Notes: generated by a model from the sequence alone, not told the origin. A DNA stretch of 64,000 nt from Streptomyces spectabilis (GCF_008704795.1 NZ_CP023690.1:9062501-9126500), one strand, 5' to 3'. Positions 16,426-28,864 are shown, numbered from the stretch's first letter. Translations and numbers: made by a program.

Positions 16426-17745
16426 ATGCCCACAAGAGACCGGCTCCACCGAATCCTTCTTCCCGCAGGCATCGCCCTGCTCGTCGGCGCCACAGTCGGC
16501 GCCACGCCCTCCACGGGCGCCACGGCCGGCACGAAGGCCGGCGCCGCGGAGGCCTACGACCTCGTCATCCAGCGCGGCCACGTCATCGACCCGAAGAACG
16601 GCATCGACGACGTCCGCGACGTCGCCGTCAAGGACGGAAAGATCGCCAAGGTCGCGGCGGACATAGACACTTCGGCCACGAAGCAGACTGTCGACGCGGC
16701 GGGCGAGTACGTCACGCCCGGCCTGATCGACCTGCACGCCCACCTCTTCCCGGGCCCGGAGGGCGCGTACGCGAACGGCAAGAACGGCGTCGCTCCCGAC
16801 GGCTTCACCTTCCGCTCCGGCGTCACCACCGCCGTGGACGCGGGATCCGCCGGTGCCTCCAACTTCGACCTCTTCAAGAAGAACACCATCGACCGCTCCA
16901 AGACCCGCGTCCTCGCCTTCCTCAACATCGTCGGCAAGGGCATGGCGGGCAACCCGGCCGAGCAGGACCTCAGCGACATGAAGCCGGGTCCGGCCGCCGA
17001 GAAGGCCCGCCAGTACCCGGGCACGATCGTCGGCATCAAGACGGCGCACTACGAAGGGCCGGAGTGGACGCCGGTCGACAACTCCCTTCAGGCGGGCAAG
17101 GACGCCGACGTCCCGGTCCTCGTCGACTTCGGCGAGCCCCGGCCCGAACGCCCCCTGAAGACGCTGCTCACCGAGAAGTTGCGCCCCGGTGACATCTACT
17201 CGCACGCCTACTCCGGAAACCGCGGCGAGCTGGGCGAGGACGGCAAGCTCAACCCGGCGATGCAGCAAGGACGCGACCGCGGCGTCCTGTACGACGTCGG
17301 TCACGGCGGCGGCAGCTTCGGCTGGCGCGTCGCCGTCCCGGCCATGAAGGAGGGCTTCACCCCCGACGCCATCTCCACCGACCTGCACATCACCAGCATG
17401 AACTCGGGCATGAAGGACATGTCCAACGTCATGTCGAAGTTCCTCACCCTCGGCATGCCGCTGAAGGACGTCGTCGACGCTTCGACCTGGAAGCCCGCGA
17501 AGGCGATCAAGCGGCCCGACCTGGGGAACCTCTCGGTGGGGGCGCCCGCCGACATCGCGGTGTTCGCCAACCAGAAGGGCACGTTCGGGTACGTGGACAG
17601 CTTCGGCTTCCGCCTCGACGGTACCCAGAAGCTCTCCACGGAGCTCACCGTCCGCGGTGGCGAGGTGGTCTGGGACCTCAACGGCCTGACGGCCAAGAAG
17701 TGGACCCCGACCGCGAAGCCGACGGACCCGGTGGGGGAGCACTGA
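16426..17745 (+). CDS. Secreted amidohydrolase/deacetylase-family metallohydrolase
   Basis: This 439-residue metal-dependent hydrolase has an N-terminal signal peptide (LLPAGIALLVGATVGATPST, about residues 10-30), so it acts outside the cell or at its surface. It is related to dihydroorotase-like and D-aminoacylase-like enzymes. Metal-site motifs are GLIDLHAHLF (HxH), the likely carboxylated lysine in VGIKTAHY, YSHAYSG (third His), VGHGGGSFGW (fourth His) and STDLH with the catalytic Asp. I start at ATG 16426, preceded by GATGGGA; ATG 16414 is also in frame. It is followed by a strong terminator and is probably monocistronic. The substrate is unknown. Confidence 0.85.
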   Translation: MPTRDRLHRILLPAGIALLVGATVGATPSTGATAGTKAGAAEAYDLVIQRGHVIDPKNGIDDVRDVAVKDGKIAKVAADIDTSATKQTVDAAGEYVTPGLIDLHAHLFPGPEGAYANGKNGVAPDGFTFRSGVTTAVDAGSAGASNFDLFKKNTIDRSKTRVLAFLNIVGKGMAGNPAEQDLSDMKPGPAAEKARQYPGTIVGIKTAHYEGPEWTPVDNSLQAGKDADVPVLVDFGEPRPERPLKTLLTEKLRPGDIYSHAYSGNRGELGEDGKLNPAMQQGRDRGVLYDVGHGGGSFGWRVAVPAMKEGFTPDAISTDLHITSMNSGMKDMSNVMSKFLTLGMPLKDVVDASTWKPAKAIKRPDLGNLSVGAPADIAVFANQKGTFGYVDSFGFRLDGTQKLSTELTVRGGEVVWDLNGLTAKKWTPTAKPTDPVGEH

Positions 17746-17779
17746 CCACGCAGCACTGACGACAGCACACCCTGAACCA

Positions 17780-17809
17780 CGAAGGCCCCCTCCTCGGAGG
17801 GGGCCTTCG
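17780..17809 (+). terminator. Terminator of the amidohydrolase gene
   Basis: CGAAGGCCCCCTCC (17780-17793) and GGAGGGGGCCTTCG (17796-17809) are perfectly complementary. The stem is followed by a short T-rich stretch (TGTTCTTC). It starts 35 nt after the stop codon. Confidence 0.9.
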
Positions 17810-17815
17810 CTGTTC

Positions 17816-18118
17816 TTCAGGGGTGCGCCCGCCACTGCAAAGAAATTGACCGAGGATGACCGATCACTCTCTCAGCGACTTTGGGAGCGACCTGCCGGAA
17901 TGGCGCTGCAATCCTGACTTCGGACGCCCGCTTGACCTGTGGGAAAGCCCGTTTCATGCCCGATCAAGGCCAAACCATGACCGTCGCCACGCGCGGCGGC
18001 CCGTTGCGCGGAATGCTTCGATGCGGTCATCGAATCGGCCAGTTTTCCGGTCCGGTGGCCCGCGCCTCGACGTCTTCCGCGTGCGCGAAGCGAGCCCGTC
18101 GTCGCCCTTCCCCCTTAC
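17816..18118. other. Intergenic region before the acyl-CoA dehydrogenase gene
   Basis: This is about 300 bp of mixed composition with an AT-richer start. Open frames crossing it have no recognisable domain and no ribosome binding site, so no gene is supported. The downstream end carries the KstR-like palindrome. Confidence 0.4.
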
Positions 18119-18132
18119 TGGAACACGTTCTA
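18119..18132. promoter_or_regulatory. KstR-like operator TGGAACACGTTCTA
   Basis: TGGAACACGTTCTA fits the pattern TNNAACNNGTTNNA known for KstR, the TetR repressor of steroid catabolism in mycobacteria and rhodococci. It lies 90 bp upstream of an acyl-CoA dehydrogenase gene. Assignment to KstR is by motif only; a related TetR-family fatty-acid or steroid regulator could bind. Confidence 0.5.
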
Positions 18133-18222
18133 CTGTGTCCGCCGTCAAGCCGGGCCGCCGCCGTGCGGTGGCGCTGGGGACGGCGTCAGGTCGACACCGC
18201 GAACGGATCGCCAGGAGGGGTC

Positions 18223-19413
18223 GTGCACCTCGCATACACGCCCGAGCAGCAGCGGCTGCGCGCCGAACTGCGTACGTATTTCGCTGAGCTCGTGCCCGAC
18301 CACGCGACCGCCCGGTTCGGCGACCGCGCCGCGCAGAAGCGGTTCTACCGCGAGACGATCCGACGCCTCGGCGCCGACCGCTGGCTCGGCGTGGGCTGGC
18401 CCGAGGAGTACGGCGGGCGCGGGCTCACACCCATGGAGCAGTTCATCTTCTTTGACGAGGCCGCCCAGGCGGGCGTCCCGCTGCCGCTGATGGCACTCAA
18501 CACCGTCGGCCCGACCCTCATGCGCTACGGCACCGACGAGCAGAAGGCGTACTTCCTGCCGAAGATCCTCTCCGGCGAGATCGACTTCGCCATCGGCTAC
18601 AGCGAACCCGACGCGGGCACCGACCTCGCTTCCTTGAGGACCCGGGCCGTGCGCGAGGGTGACGAGAACAGCGGCCACTACACGGTCAACGGGCAGAAGA
18701 TCTGGACGACCAACGGCGACACCGCCGACTGGGTGTGGCTCGCCGTGCGCACCGATCCCGACGCGCCGCCGCACCACGGCATCTCCATGCTCCTCGTACC
18801 GACGACCGACCCCGGCTACTCCTGCACCGTCATCAGCACCCTCGCCGGGCACGACACCACGGCCAGCTACTACGAGAACGTCCGTGTGCCCGCGGGTCGC
18901 CGGGTCGGCGAGGAGAACAAGGGCTGGCGGCTCATCACCAACCAGCTCAACCACGAGCGCGTCACCCTCGCCGCGCACGGCACGATGGCGATCCGGGCCC
19001 TGCACGACGTGCGCCACTGGGCCGCGGGCACCAAGCTCGCGGACGGCCTCCGCGTCGTCGACCTGCCCTGGGTGCGCCGCCGCCTGGCGCAGACCCACGT
19101 CAAGCTGGACGCGATGAAACTCCTCAACTGGCAGATGGTGAACGCCGTCCAGGACGGCACGCTCACCCCGCAGGACGCCTCCGCCGTCAAGGTCTACGGC
19201 TCGGAGGCGCGCCGCGACGCGTACGCCTGGCTGATGGAGGTCGTGGGCGCCGCGGGCGCCCTCAAGGAGGGCTCGGCGGGCGCCGTCCTCCAGGGCGAAC
19301 TGGAGCGCGGCTACCGCTCCGCGGTCATCTTCACCTTCGGCGGCGGCAACAACGAGATCCAGCGCGAGATCATCTCGTGGATCGGCCTGGGCATGCCCCG
19401 CGTGCGCCGCTGA
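18223..19413 (+). CDS. Acyl-CoA dehydrogenase family protein
   Basis: This 396-residue FAD enzyme introduces an alpha-beta double bond into an acyl-CoA. Motifs are GWPEEYGGRGL (about residue 60), the FAD/substrate signature IGYSEPDAGTDLASL (about 125), the second signature region KIWTTNGDTADW, and the C-terminal FGGGNNEIQREIISW in the position of the second acyl-CoA dehydrogenase signature. GTG 18223 is the start because AGGAGGGG stands just before it. It is single, behind a KstR-like palindrome. Together these suggest a role in steroid side-chain or related lipid breakdown, though the preferred acyl group is unknown. It converges with the AraC gene. Confidence 0.9.
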   Translation: MHLAYTPEQQRLRAELRTYFAELVPDHATARFGDRAAQKRFYRETIRRLGADRWLGVGWPEEYGGRGLTPMEQFIFFDEAAQAGVPLPLMALNTVGPTLMRYGTDEQKAYFLPKILSGEIDFAIGYSEPDAGTDLASLRTRAVREGDENSGHYTVNGQKIWTTNGDTADWVWLAVRTDPDAPPHHGISMLLVPTTDPGYSCTVISTLAGHDTTASYYENVRVPAGRRVGEENKGWRLITNQLNHERVTLAAHGTMAIRALHDVRHWAAGTKLADGLRVVDLPWVRRRLAQTHVKLDAMKLLNWQMVNAVQDGTLTPQDASAVKVYGSEARRDAYAWLMEVVGAAGALKEGSAGAVLQGELERGYRSAVIFTFGGGNNEIQREIISWIGLGMPRVRR

Positions 19414-19431
19414 CCGGGCCGCCGGGCCGCC

Positions 19432-20346
19432 TCAGGCCTGCTCCCCCCGGAACCCCGCCGGCGTCACCCCGGTGTGCTGCTGGAAGAACTTCGAGAAGTT
19501 CGCCGAGTCCGCGAAGCCGACGGCCGCGCCGATGCGGCCCACCGGCAGATCGGTGTGGGCGAGCAGGCGCTTGGCCTCCAGGATCACGCGGCGGTCGATG
19601 AAGCCCTTGGGGGTCTGGCCGGTGGCGGCGCGCACGGCGCGCACGAGCGTACGGCGCGAGTAGCCGAGCTCGTCGGCGTAGGCGCTGACGCTGTGGTTGG
19701 TCGTGAAGCCCTGCTCGACCGCTGTGCGGAACCGCGTGAACGTCGTGTCCGGCTGCGGCCTGCACTCGTCCGCCGCGGCCTGCGCGGAGACGTGCGCCAC
19801 CCGCAGCATGAACGCCGTCAGGGAGTGCCGCAGGACCGAGGTGTGCAGGCTCAGCGGCAGCGTCGCCGTGTCGAGGTACTCGCGCTGCAACTGTTCGAGC
19901 GAGGCGTCGATCGCGGCGCGCTGCGCCTCGTCGGGGCGCAGCAGCGGCGGACGGTCGTAGCGGTACAGGCCGGTCGCCTCCACCGTCGCCCGCGGCAGGA
20001 AGCCGGGCTGCATGGTGAGCGCCGTGCCGACGTACCGGTCGGTCGCGGAGAAGCTGTGCACCTGCCCCGGCCGGATCCACAGGACGTCGCCCGCCCCGAC
20101 CTCGTACTCCGTGAAGTCGACCGTGTGGCGGACCGGACCGTCGCGGAAGAAGAGCAGGACGTGGAAGTCGATGCGGTGCACGCGCCGCGACAGACCCTCG
20201 CCGCCCGCCCAGGGGCCCTCCGTGCCCATCGGGCCGACCTGCATCCCGACCCCGGACACGCTCGCGCCCGTGTCGAAGGGGTAGGTACGGATGTGCTCCG
20301 CGGCTCCCAGATGTGCGCTCGTCCGTGCGCCGCCCTGCTCCGTCAT
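19432..20346 (-). CDS. AraC-family transcriptional regulator
   Basis: This 304-residue protein has an N-terminal cupin-like AraC-binding domain (WIRPGQVHSF near residue 90) and a C-terminal double HTH (about residues 205-300: SVSAYADELGYSRRTLVRAV, and VGFADSANFSKFFQQHTGVT as the second helix pair). I start at ATG 20346, preceded by AAGGAC; an in-frame ATG further upstream gives 17 additional residues without a ribosome binding site. The gene is transcribed divergently from the pentose phosphate operon, with about 200 bp between the starts, so it may control that operon. The effector is unknown; sugars are common ligands. Confidence 0.88.
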   Translation of the reverse strand: MTEQGGARTSAHLGAAEHIRTYPFDTGASVSGVGMQVGPMGTEGPWAGGEGLSRRVHRIDFHVLLFFRDGPVRHTVDFTEYEVGAGDVLWIRPGQVHSFSATDRYVGTALTMQPGFLPRATVEATGLYRYDRPPLLRPDEAQRAAIDASLEQLQREYLDTATLPLSLHTSVLRHSLTAFMLRVAHVSAQAAADECRPQPDTTFTRFRTAVEQGFTTNHSVSAYADELGYSRRTLVRAVRAATGQTPKGFIDRRVILEAKRLLAHTDLPVGRIGAAVGFADSANFSKFFQQHTGVTPAGFRGEQA

Positions 20347-20486
20347 CCACTGTCCTTGGCTCAAAGGGACCTTACGGAGACCCTGACCGCTGTGCATGTC
20401 CCATTTTCACCGAACGCTGGCACGGGGGCACCTACCTCGCCAAAAGTATGACCTTTACCTTCGTAGAGGGTTCGACCAGGGGCTTT

Positions 20487-20516
20487 GGTCCTCGGCGGAC
20501 CGTGCCTTCGGGCACG
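20487..20516 (+). other. Structured leader of the pentose phosphate operon (two hairpins)
   Basis: GGTCC (20487-20491) and GGACC (20497-20501) form a short stem. Directly after it CGTGCC-TTCG-GGCACG (20501-20516) forms a 6-bp stem closed by a very stable C(UUCG)G tetraloop. Both are 35-65 nt upstream of the tkt start, inside the probable transcript leader. A regulatory or stabilising role is possible. Confidence 0.45.
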
Positions 20517-20551
20517 AAGGACGACTCACGGATGCGAAGGAATTCATACAG

Positions 20552-22636
<2,085 letters not shown>

Positions 22637-22673
22637 TCATTACGCAGCACGTACGCGAAAGAAGATGAAGAAC

Positions 22674-23828
22674 ATGAGCAACGCCGTCCCCACCTCGCCG
22701 GCCCTGCAGGCCCTGTCCGACGCGGGTGTCTCCATCTGGCTGGACGACCTGTCCCGCAAGCGCATCGAGTCCGGCGACCTCGCCGAGGCCGTCGCGCACG
22801 GCCACGTCGTGGGCGTTACCACCAACCCCTCGATCTTCCAGGCCGCCATCGGCTCCGGCGAGGGCTACGAGGACCAGCTCGCCGACCTGGCCGTGCGCGG
22901 CGTCACCGTCGACGAGGCCGTCCGCATGATGACCACGGCCGACGTTCGCGCCGCCGCCGACGTCCTGCGCCCGGTGTACGACGCGACGGGCGGCCGCGAC
23001 GGCCGCGTGTCGATCGAGGTCGACCCGCGCCTGGCCCACGAGACCGAGGCCACCATCGCCGAGGCCAAGCAGCTGGCCTGGCTCGTCGACCGGCCCAACG
23101 TCATGATCAAGATTCCGGCGACCACGGCGGGCCTCCCGGCCATCACCGAGGTCATCGGCCTCGGCATCAGCGTCAACGTCACGCTGATCTTCTCCCTCGA
23201 ACGCTACCGCGCCGTGATGGACGCCTACCTCAAGGGGCTCGAACTCGCCCACGAGCGCGGTCACGACCTCTCCGCCATCCACTCCGTCGCCTCCTTCTTC
23301 GTCTCGCGCGTCGACTCCGAGATCGACAAGCGCCTCGACCGGGTCGGCACGGACGCGGCGAAGGAGCTGAAGGGCAGGGCCGCGCTCGCCAACGCCCGCC
23401 TCGCGTACGAGGCGTACGAGGAGGTCTTCGCCTCCGCGCGCGCAGGCGTCCTGGCGGCCGCGGGCGCCCACAAGCAGCGCCCGCTGTGGGCCTCCACCGG
23501 CGTCAAGGACCCGGCGTACAAGGACACCCTGTACGTCGACGAGCTGGTCGCGCCCGACACGGTCAACACCATGCCGGAGGCGACCCTGAAGGCCGCCGCC
23601 GACCACGGCCGGATCACCGGCGACACGGTGACCGGCGGCTACGAGCAGGCCCGCGCGGACCTCAAGGCCGTCGACGCCCTCGGCATCTCCTACGACGAGG
23701 TCGTGCAGCTCCTGGAGGACGAGGGCGTCGCCAAGTTCGATGCCGCCTGGAACGACCTCCTCGGCACCGTCGCCACCCGCCTCCAGGGCCTCCAGGCCCT
23801 TCAGGGCAAGGGAGTTGAATCCAAGTGA
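22674..23828 (+). CDS. tal: Transaldolase
   Basis: This 384-residue enzyme transfers the dihydroxyacetone unit from sedoheptulose 7-P to glyceraldehyde 3-P. The large form (more than 360 residues) is typical of actinobacteria. Motifs are [10 protein letters not shown] (about residue 45) and [10 protein letters not shown], whose Lys forms the Schiff base (about residue 143). ATG 22674 ([13 protein letters not shown]) is chosen because a GAAAGAAG stretch gives a proper spacing; ATG 22665 is an alternative, three codons earlier. Its stop overlaps the zwf start (GTGA), so translation is coupled. Confidence 0.96.
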   Translation: MSNAVPTSPALQALSDAGVSIWLDDLSRKRIESGDLAEAVAHGHVVGVTTNPSIFQAAIGSGEGYEDQLADLAVRGVTVDEAVRMMTTADVRAAADVLRPVYDATGGRDGRVSIEVDPRLAHETEATIAEAKQLAWLVDRPNVMIKIPATTAGLPAITEVIGLGISVNVTLIFSLERYRAVMDAYLKGLELAHERGHDLSAIHSVASFFVSRVDSEIDKRLDRVGTDAAKELKGRAALANARLAYEAYEEVFASARAGVLAAAGAHKQRPLWASTGVKDPAYKDTLYVDELVAPDTVNTMPEATLKAAADHGRITGDTVTGGYEQARADLKAVDALGISYDEVVQLLEDEGVAKFDAAWNDLLGTVATRLQGLQALQGKGVESK

Positions 23829-25375
23829 GCGCCAACAGCGCGAGCGCCGGAAGCACGTGGCGGAACCCGCTGAGGGACGACCGCGACCGCCGCCTTCCGC
23901 GCATCGCGGGCCCCTCCGGGCTCGTCATCTTCGGCGTCACCGGCGACCTGTCCCGCAAGAAGCTGATGCCCGCCGTCTACGACCTCGCCAACCGAGGGCT
24001 GCTCCCGCCGGGCTTCTCGCTCCTCGGCTTCGCCCGGCGCGAGTGGGAGGACCAGGACTTCGCCCAGGTCGTCCACGACTCGGTGCGCGAGCACGCGCGG
24101 ACGCCGTTCCGCGAGGAGGTCTGGCAGCAGCTCGCCGACGGCATGCGCTTCATCCCCGGCGACTTCGACGACGACACCGCCTTCAAGCAGCTGCGCGACG
24201 CCGTCGACGAGCTGGACGAGAAGCGCGGCACCAGCGGCAACTACGCCTTCTACCTCTCCGTACCGCCGAAGTTCTTCCCGAAGGTCGTCCAGCAGCTCAA
24301 GAAGCACGGCCTCGCGGACGCGCCGGAGGGCTCGTGGCGGCGCGCCGTCATCGAGAAGCCCTTCGGCCACGACATCGCGTCGGCCAAGGAGCTGAACGCG
24401 ATCGTCCACGACGTGTTCGCGCCCGAGCAGGTCTTCCGCATCGACCACTACCTGGGCAAGGAGACCGTCCAGAACATCCTGGCGCTCCGCTTCGCCAACC
24501 AGATGTACGAACCCATCTGGAACCGGAGTTACGTCGACCACGTGCAGATCACCATGGCCGAGGACATCGGCATCGGTGGCCGCGCGGGCTACTACGACGG
24601 CATCGGCGCCGCCCGTGACGTCATCCAGAACCACCTGCTCCAGCTCATGGCCCTGACCGCCATGGAGGAGCCCGCCTCCTTCGACGCCGGGTCGCTCGTC
24701 ATGGAGAAGCTCAAGGTCCTGAAGTCCGTCCGCGTCCCGGCCGACCTGGACGCGCACACCGTGCGCGCCCAGTACGGCGAGGGCTGGCAGGGCGGCGAGA
24801 AGGTCAAGGGCTACCTCCAGGAAGACGGCATCGCCCCCACCTCGAAGACGGACACCTACGCGGCCGTCAAGCTGGAGATCGACAACCGCCGCTGGGCCGG
24901 AGTGCCGTTCTACCTGCGCACCGGCAAGCGCCTCGGCCGCCGCGTCACCGAGATCGCGGTCGTCTTCCAGCGCGCCCCGCACTCCCCGTTCGACGGCGCC
25001 GCCACCGAGGAACTCGGCCAGAACGCGATCGTCATCCGGGTCCAGCCGGACGAGGGCATGACCGTACGCTTCGGATCCAAGGTCCCGGGTACCTCGATGG
25101 AGATCCGCGACGTGTCGATGGACTTCGCGTACGGCGAGTCGTTCACGGAATCCAGCCCGGAGGCCTACGAGCGGCTGATCCTGGACGTCCTGCTCGGCGA
25201 CGCCAACCTCTTCCCGCGCACGGAGGAGGTCGAGGAGTCCTGGCGCATCCTTGATCCCATCGAGGAGCACTGGGACACCCACGGCACGCCCGCGCGGTAC
25301 CCGTCCGGTACGTGGGGCCCGGCCGAGGCGGACGACATGCTCGCACGAGACGGACGGAGCTGGCGCAGGCCATGA
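23825..25375 (+). CDS. zwf: Glucose-6-phosphate 1-dehydrogenase
   Basis: This 516-residue protein catalyses the first and usually rate-limiting step of the oxidative pentose phosphate pathway, making 6-phosphogluconolactone and NADPH. Motifs are the coenzyme loop [14 protein letters not shown] (about residue 38) and the substrate-binding [13 protein letters not shown] (about residue 203). The GTG start shares GTGA with the tal stop. OpcA, its allosteric partner in actinobacteria, is encoded immediately downstream with a 4-bp ATGA overlap. Confidence 0.97.
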   Translation: MSANSASAGSTWRNPLRDDRDRRLPRIAGPSGLVIFGVTGDLSRKKLMPAVYDLANRGLLPPGFSLLGFARREWEDQDFAQVVHDSVREHARTPFREEVWQQLADGMRFIPGDFDDDTAFKQLRDAVDELDEKRGTSGNYAFYLSVPPKFFPKVVQQLKKHGLADAPEGSWRRAVIEKPFGHDIASAKELNAIVHDVFAPEQVFRIDHYLGKETVQNILALRFANQMYEPIWNRSYVDHVQITMAEDIGIGGRAGYYDGIGAARDVIQNHLLQLMALTAMEEPASFDAGSLVMEKLKVLKSVRVPADLDAHTVRAQYGEGWQGGEKVKGYLQEDGIAPTSKTDTYAAVKLEIDNRRWAGVPFYLRTGKRLGRRVTEIAVVFQRAPHSPFDGAATEELGQNAIVIRVQPDEGMTVRFGSKVPGTSMEIRDVSMDFAYGESFTESSPEAYERLILDVLLGDANLFPRTEEVEESWRILDPIEEHWDTHGTPARYPSGTWGPAEADDMLARDGRSWRRP

Positions 25376-26313
25376 AGATCGATCTGACCGACACCACGGC
25401 TAGCAAGGTGAACAAGGCGCTCGTCGAAGCGCGCCGCGCCATCGGGACCCCCGCCGTGGGCATGGTCCTCACGATGGTCATCGTCACCGACGAGGAGAAC
25501 GCCTACGACGCCACCAAGGCGGCCCAGGAGGCGGCCCGCGAGCACCCCTCGCGCACCCTCGTCGTCATCAGGCGCACCGCGCGCTCCCCGCGCGACCGGC
25601 AGGGCAACCGCCTCGACGCGGAGGTCCGGGTCGGCGCCGACGCGGGCACCGGCGAGACCGTGCTCCTGCGCCTGTACGGCGAGGTCGGCAAGCACGCCGA
25701 CTCCGTCGTCCTGCCGCTGCTGCTCCCCGACGCCCCCGTCGTCGTGTGGTGGCCCGTCGACGCCCCGGACGAGCCCGCCAAGGACCCGCTCGGCGCCCTC
25801 GCGGCCCGCCGCATCACCGACGCCTACGCCGTCGAGGACCCGCTCGCCGCGCTCGCGGACCGCGCCAGGTCCTACGCCCCCGGCGACACCGACCTGGCCT
25901 GGACCCGGCTCACGCCGTGGCGCTCCATGCTGGCCGCGGCCCTCGACCAGGCCCGCGTCGACGTCACGTCGGCCGCCGTCGAGTCCGAGGCCGAGAACCC
26001 CAGCGCCGAGCTGCTCGCGCGCTGGCTCGGCGTCCGGCTCGGCGTCCCGGTCGAGCGCGTCACCACCGCGGGCCCCGTCGTCACCGCGGTCCGCCTCGGC
26101 ACGGCGAACGGAGAGATCCGCATCGACCGCCCCGAAGGCCCCCTCGCCACCCTGTCCCTGCCCGGCCAGCCCGAGCGCACCCTCGCCCTGAAGGTCCGCT
26201 CGACCGCCGAGCTGATCGCCGAAGAGCTCCGCCGCCTCGACGCCGACGAGATGTACGCCGTCGCGCTGCACGGAGACACCTCCGGTTCCAAGGAGTCTGT
26301 TCAACATGCCTGA
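25372..26313 (+). CDS. opcA: Glucose-6-phosphate dehydrogenase assembly protein OpcA
   Basis: This 313-residue protein stabilises and activates Zwf in actinobacteria and cyanobacteria. It is recognised by its position after zwf, its length and typical segments such as [16 protein letters not shown] and [19 protein letters not shown] near residue 120. It has no catalytic motif. The start ATG 25372 lies in ATGA with the zwf stop. Its end overlaps the pgi start by 8 bp, so zwf-opcA-pgi are tightly coupled. Confidence 0.94.
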   Translation: MKIDLTDTTASKVNKALVEARRAIGTPAVGMVLTMVIVTDEENAYDATKAAQEAAREHPSRTLVVIRRTARSPRDRQGNRLDAEVRVGADAGTGETVLLRLYGEVGKHADSVVLPLLLPDAPVVVWWPVDAPDEPAKDPLGALAARRITDAYAVEDPLAALADRARSYAPGDTDLAWTRLTPWRSMLAAALDQARVDVTSAAVESEAENPSAELLARWLGVRLGVPVERVTTAGPVVTAVRLGTANGEIRIDRPEGPLATLSLPGQPERTLALKVRSTAELIAEELRRLDADEMYAVALHGDTSGSKESVQHA

Positions 26314-27964
26314 CACCACGCCCCTGTTGACGCGCCGACCGCAGTGGGCCGCCCTGGAGGACCACCGCGCCAAGTCCGAGGGCACGCACCTGCGCGACCT
26401 GTTCGCGGCGGAGCCGGGCCGCGCCGAGCGCTACACGGTCCAGGTCGGCGATCTGCACGTCGACTACTCCAAGCACCTGATCACGGACGAGACCCTCGCC
26501 CTCCTCCAGGAACTGGCCACCGCCACGGACGTGTTCGGGCTGCGGGACGCGATGTTCCGGGGCGAGAAGATCAATACGACGGAGGGGCGTGCGGTGCTGC
26601 ACACCGCGCTGCGTGCGCCCGCCGACGCGGTGATCGAGGTCGACGGTGAGAACGTCGTGCCGAAGGTCCACGCGGTGCTCGACAAGATGGCGGCGTTCGC
26701 GGAGCGGGTCCGTACGGGTGAGTGGACGGGGCACACCGGCCGGCGCATCAAGAACGTGGTCAACGTCGGCATCGGCGGCTCCGACCTCGGCCCCGCCATG
26801 GCCCATGAGGCGCTGCGTGCCTACACCGACCGCGATCTGACGGTCCGCTTCGTGTCCAACGTGGACGGCGCCGACCTGCACGAGGCCGTCCGCGACCTCG
26901 ACCCGGCGGAGACGCTGTTCATCATCGCCTCCAAGACGTTCACCACGATCGAGACGATCACCAACGCCAAGGCCGCGCGCTCCTGGCTCCTCGCTTCCCT
27001 CGGCGATGAGGCGGCCGTGGCCAAGCACTTCGTGGCCCTGTCGACGAATGCCGAGAAGGTCGCGGACTTCGGTATCGACACGGCGAACATGTTCGAGTTC
27101 TGGGACTGGGTCGGTGGTCGGTACTCGTTCGACTCGGCCATTGGCCTGTCGTTGATGATCGCGATCGGTTCGGATGCCTTCGGGGAGATGCTCGGCGGGT
27201 TCCGGCTGGTCGATGAGCACTTCCGTACGGCGCCGGCGGAGGCGAATGTGCCGTTGCTGCTCGGTCTGCTGGGGGTCTGGTACGGCAACTTCCATGACGC
27301 GCAGGCGCACGCGGTGCTGCCGTACTCGCATTACCTGTCGAAGTTCACGGCGTATCTCCAGCAGCTGGACATGGAGTCCAACGGCAAGTCGGTGGACCGG
27401 GACGGCCGTGCGGTGGAGTGGCAGACCGGTCCGGTGGTGTGGGGCACGCCGGGGACCAACGGCCAGCACGCGTACTACCAGCTGATCCACCAGGGCACCA
27501 AGCTCATCCCGGCCGACCTCATCGGCTTCGCCGAGCCGGTCGACGAGCTCGGCGAACTCGCGGGCCAGCACGACCTGTTGATGGCCAACCTGTTCGCGCA
27601 GGGCCAGGCGCTCGCCTTCGGCAAGACCGCGGACGAGGTGCGGGCCGAGGGCATCGCCGAGGAGCAGGTCGCCCACCGCACGTTCCGGGGCAACCACCCG
27701 ACGACGACGATCCTGGCCCGCGCGCTGACGCCCTCGGTCCTGGGCCAGCTCATCGCGCTCTACGAGCACAAGGTGTTCGTCCAGGGCGCGATCTGGAACA
27801 TCGACTCCTTCGACCAGTGGGGCGTCGAACTCGGCAAGGTCCTCGCCAAGCGCGTCGAACCCGCCCTGACCGAGGGCGCCGACGTACCCGGCCTGGACCC
27901 GTCCACGAAGGCCCTGGTCGCCACCTACCGCGCCCTGCGCGGCCGCACCCCGGAAGGCGAGTGA
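26306..27964 (+). CDS. pgi: Glucose-6-phosphate isomerase
   Basis: This 552-residue enzyme interconverts glucose 6-P and fructose 6-P, linking glycolysis with the pentose phosphate pathway, and is of usual bacterial length. Motifs are [13 protein letters not shown] (about residue 152), [24 protein letters not shown] and the C-terminal [17 protein letters not shown] signature. ATG 26306 overlaps the opcA stop. A central segment (about 26560-27480) uses more T- and G-ending codons than the flanks of the same gene, an irregularity noted as a finding. Pgi inside the zwf cluster allows recycling of fructose 6-P back into the oxidative branch. Confidence 0.96.
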   Translation: MPDTTPLLTRRPQWAALEDHRAKSEGTHLRDLFAAEPGRAERYTVQVGDLHVDYSKHLITDETLALLQELATATDVFGLRDAMFRGEKINTTEGRAVLHTALRAPADAVIEVDGENVVPKVHAVLDKMAAFAERVRTGEWTGHTGRRIKNVVNVGIGGSDLGPAMAHEALRAYTDRDLTVRFVSNVDGADLHEAVRDLDPAETLFIIASKTFTTIETITNAKAARSWLLASLGDEAAVAKHFVALSTNAEKVADFGIDTANMFEFWDWVGGRYSFDSAIGLSLMIAIGSDAFGEMLGGFRLVDEHFRTAPAEANVPLLLGLLGVWYGNFHDAQAHAVLPYSHYLSKFTAYLQQLDMESNGKSVDRDGRAVEWQTGPVVWGTPGTNGQHAYYQLIHQGTKLIPADLIGFAEPVDELGELAGQHDLLMANLFAQGQALAFGKTADEVRAEGIAEEQVAHRTFRGNHPTTTILARALTPSVLGQLIALYEHKVFVQGAIWNIDSFDQWGVELGKVLAKRVEPALTEGADVPGLDPSTKALVATYRALRGRTPEGE

Positions 27965-27970
27965 ACCGAC

Positions 27971-28855
27971 ATGGAACTCGGACTCATCGGCCTCGGCAAG
28001 ATGGGCGGCAACATGCGCGAGCGCATCCGCCGCGCGGGCCACACCGTCATCGGCTACGACCGTGACCCGGAGCTCTCCGACGTCGACTCGCTCGCCGAAC
28101 TCGTCGAGAGGCTCGAAGGGCCCCGCGTGGTCTGGGTGATGGTCCCGGCCGGAGCCCCCACCCAGTCCACCGTCGACGAGCTGAAGGACCTGCTCGCCGA
28201 GGGCGACGTCGTCGTCGACGGCGGCAACTCCCGCTGGACCGACGACGAGAAGCACGCGGCCGAACTCGCCGAGCGCGGCATCGGCTTCGTCGACGCCGGT
28301 GTCTCCGGCGGCGTCTGGGGCCTGGAGAACGGCTACGCGCTGATGGTCGGCGGCGACGACGAGCACGTCGCCCGCGTCCAGCCGGTCTTCGACGCCCTCA
28401 AGCCCGAAGGCGACTTCGGCTACGTCCACGCGGGCAAGGTCGGCGCGGGCCACTTCTCCAAGATGGTTCACAACGGCATCGAGTACGCGATGATGCAGGC
28501 TTATGCCGAGGGCTGGGAGCTGCTTGAGGCCGTGGACTCGGTCACGGATGTCCGTGAGGTCTTCCGGTCGTGGCAGGAGGGCACGGTGATCCGTTCCTGG
28601 CTGCTCGACCTGGCGGTCAACGCGCTGGACGACGACGAGCACCTGGACAAGCTGCGCGGCTTCGCGGCCGACTCCGGCGAGGGCCGGTGGACGGTCGAGG
28701 CGGCGATCGACAACGCGGTGCCGCTGCCCGCGATCACGGCGTCCCTGTTCGCGCGCTTCGCCTCGCGGCAGGACGACTCGCCGCAGATGAAGATGATCGC
28801 GGCGCTGCGCAACCAGTTCGGCGGCCACGCCGTCGAGTCCAGGAGCGAGCACTGA
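27971..28855 (+). CDS. gnd: 6-phosphogluconate dehydrogenase, decarboxylating (short form)
   Basis: This 294-residue enzyme oxidises and decarboxylates 6-phosphogluconate to ribulose 5-P with formation of NADPH or NADH. The short length, without the second half of the long Gnd, is that of the GntZ/YqeC-type enzyme. Motifs are GLGKMGGNM (about residue 7), VDGGNSRW (about 79), DAGVSGGVWGLENGYALMVG (about 106) and GAGHFSKMVHNGIEYAMM (about 160). It starts 7 nt after pgi and ends the operon. An 11-bp tandem repeat covers its stop codon and two terminators follow. No 6-phosphogluconolactonase gene is present in the operon. Confidence 0.95.
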   Translation: MELGLIGLGKMGGNMRERIRRAGHTVIGYDRDPELSDVDSLAELVERLEGPRVVWVMVPAGAPTQSTVDELKDLLAEGDVVVDGGNSRWTDDEKHAAELAERGIGFVDAGVSGGVWGLENGYALMVGGDDEHVARVQPVFDALKPEGDFGYVHAGKVGAGHFSKMVHNGIEYAMMQAYAEGWELLEAVDSVTDVREVFRSWQEGTVIRSWLLDLAVNALDDDEHLDKLRGFAADSGEGRWTVEAAIDNAVPLPAITASLFARFASRQDDSPQMKMIAALRNQFGGHAVESRSEH

Positions 28856-28864
28856 GCGAGCACT
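28843..28864. repeat. Tandem 11-bp repeat across the gnd stop codon
   Basis: GAGCGAGCACT occurs twice in a row (28843-28853 and 28854-28864) and begins again (GAGCG) at 28865. The repeat contains the stop region, so the duplication lies at the exact end of the coding sequence. A similar stop-codon duplication occurs at 41898-41960. Confidence 0.7.

Noticed and set aside
17856..18287. A 143-codon frame between amidohydrolase and acyl-CoA dehydrogenase
   Set aside because: It has no domain or ribosome site, and it crosses the KstR-like palindrome and the start of the acyl-CoA dehydrogenase gene.
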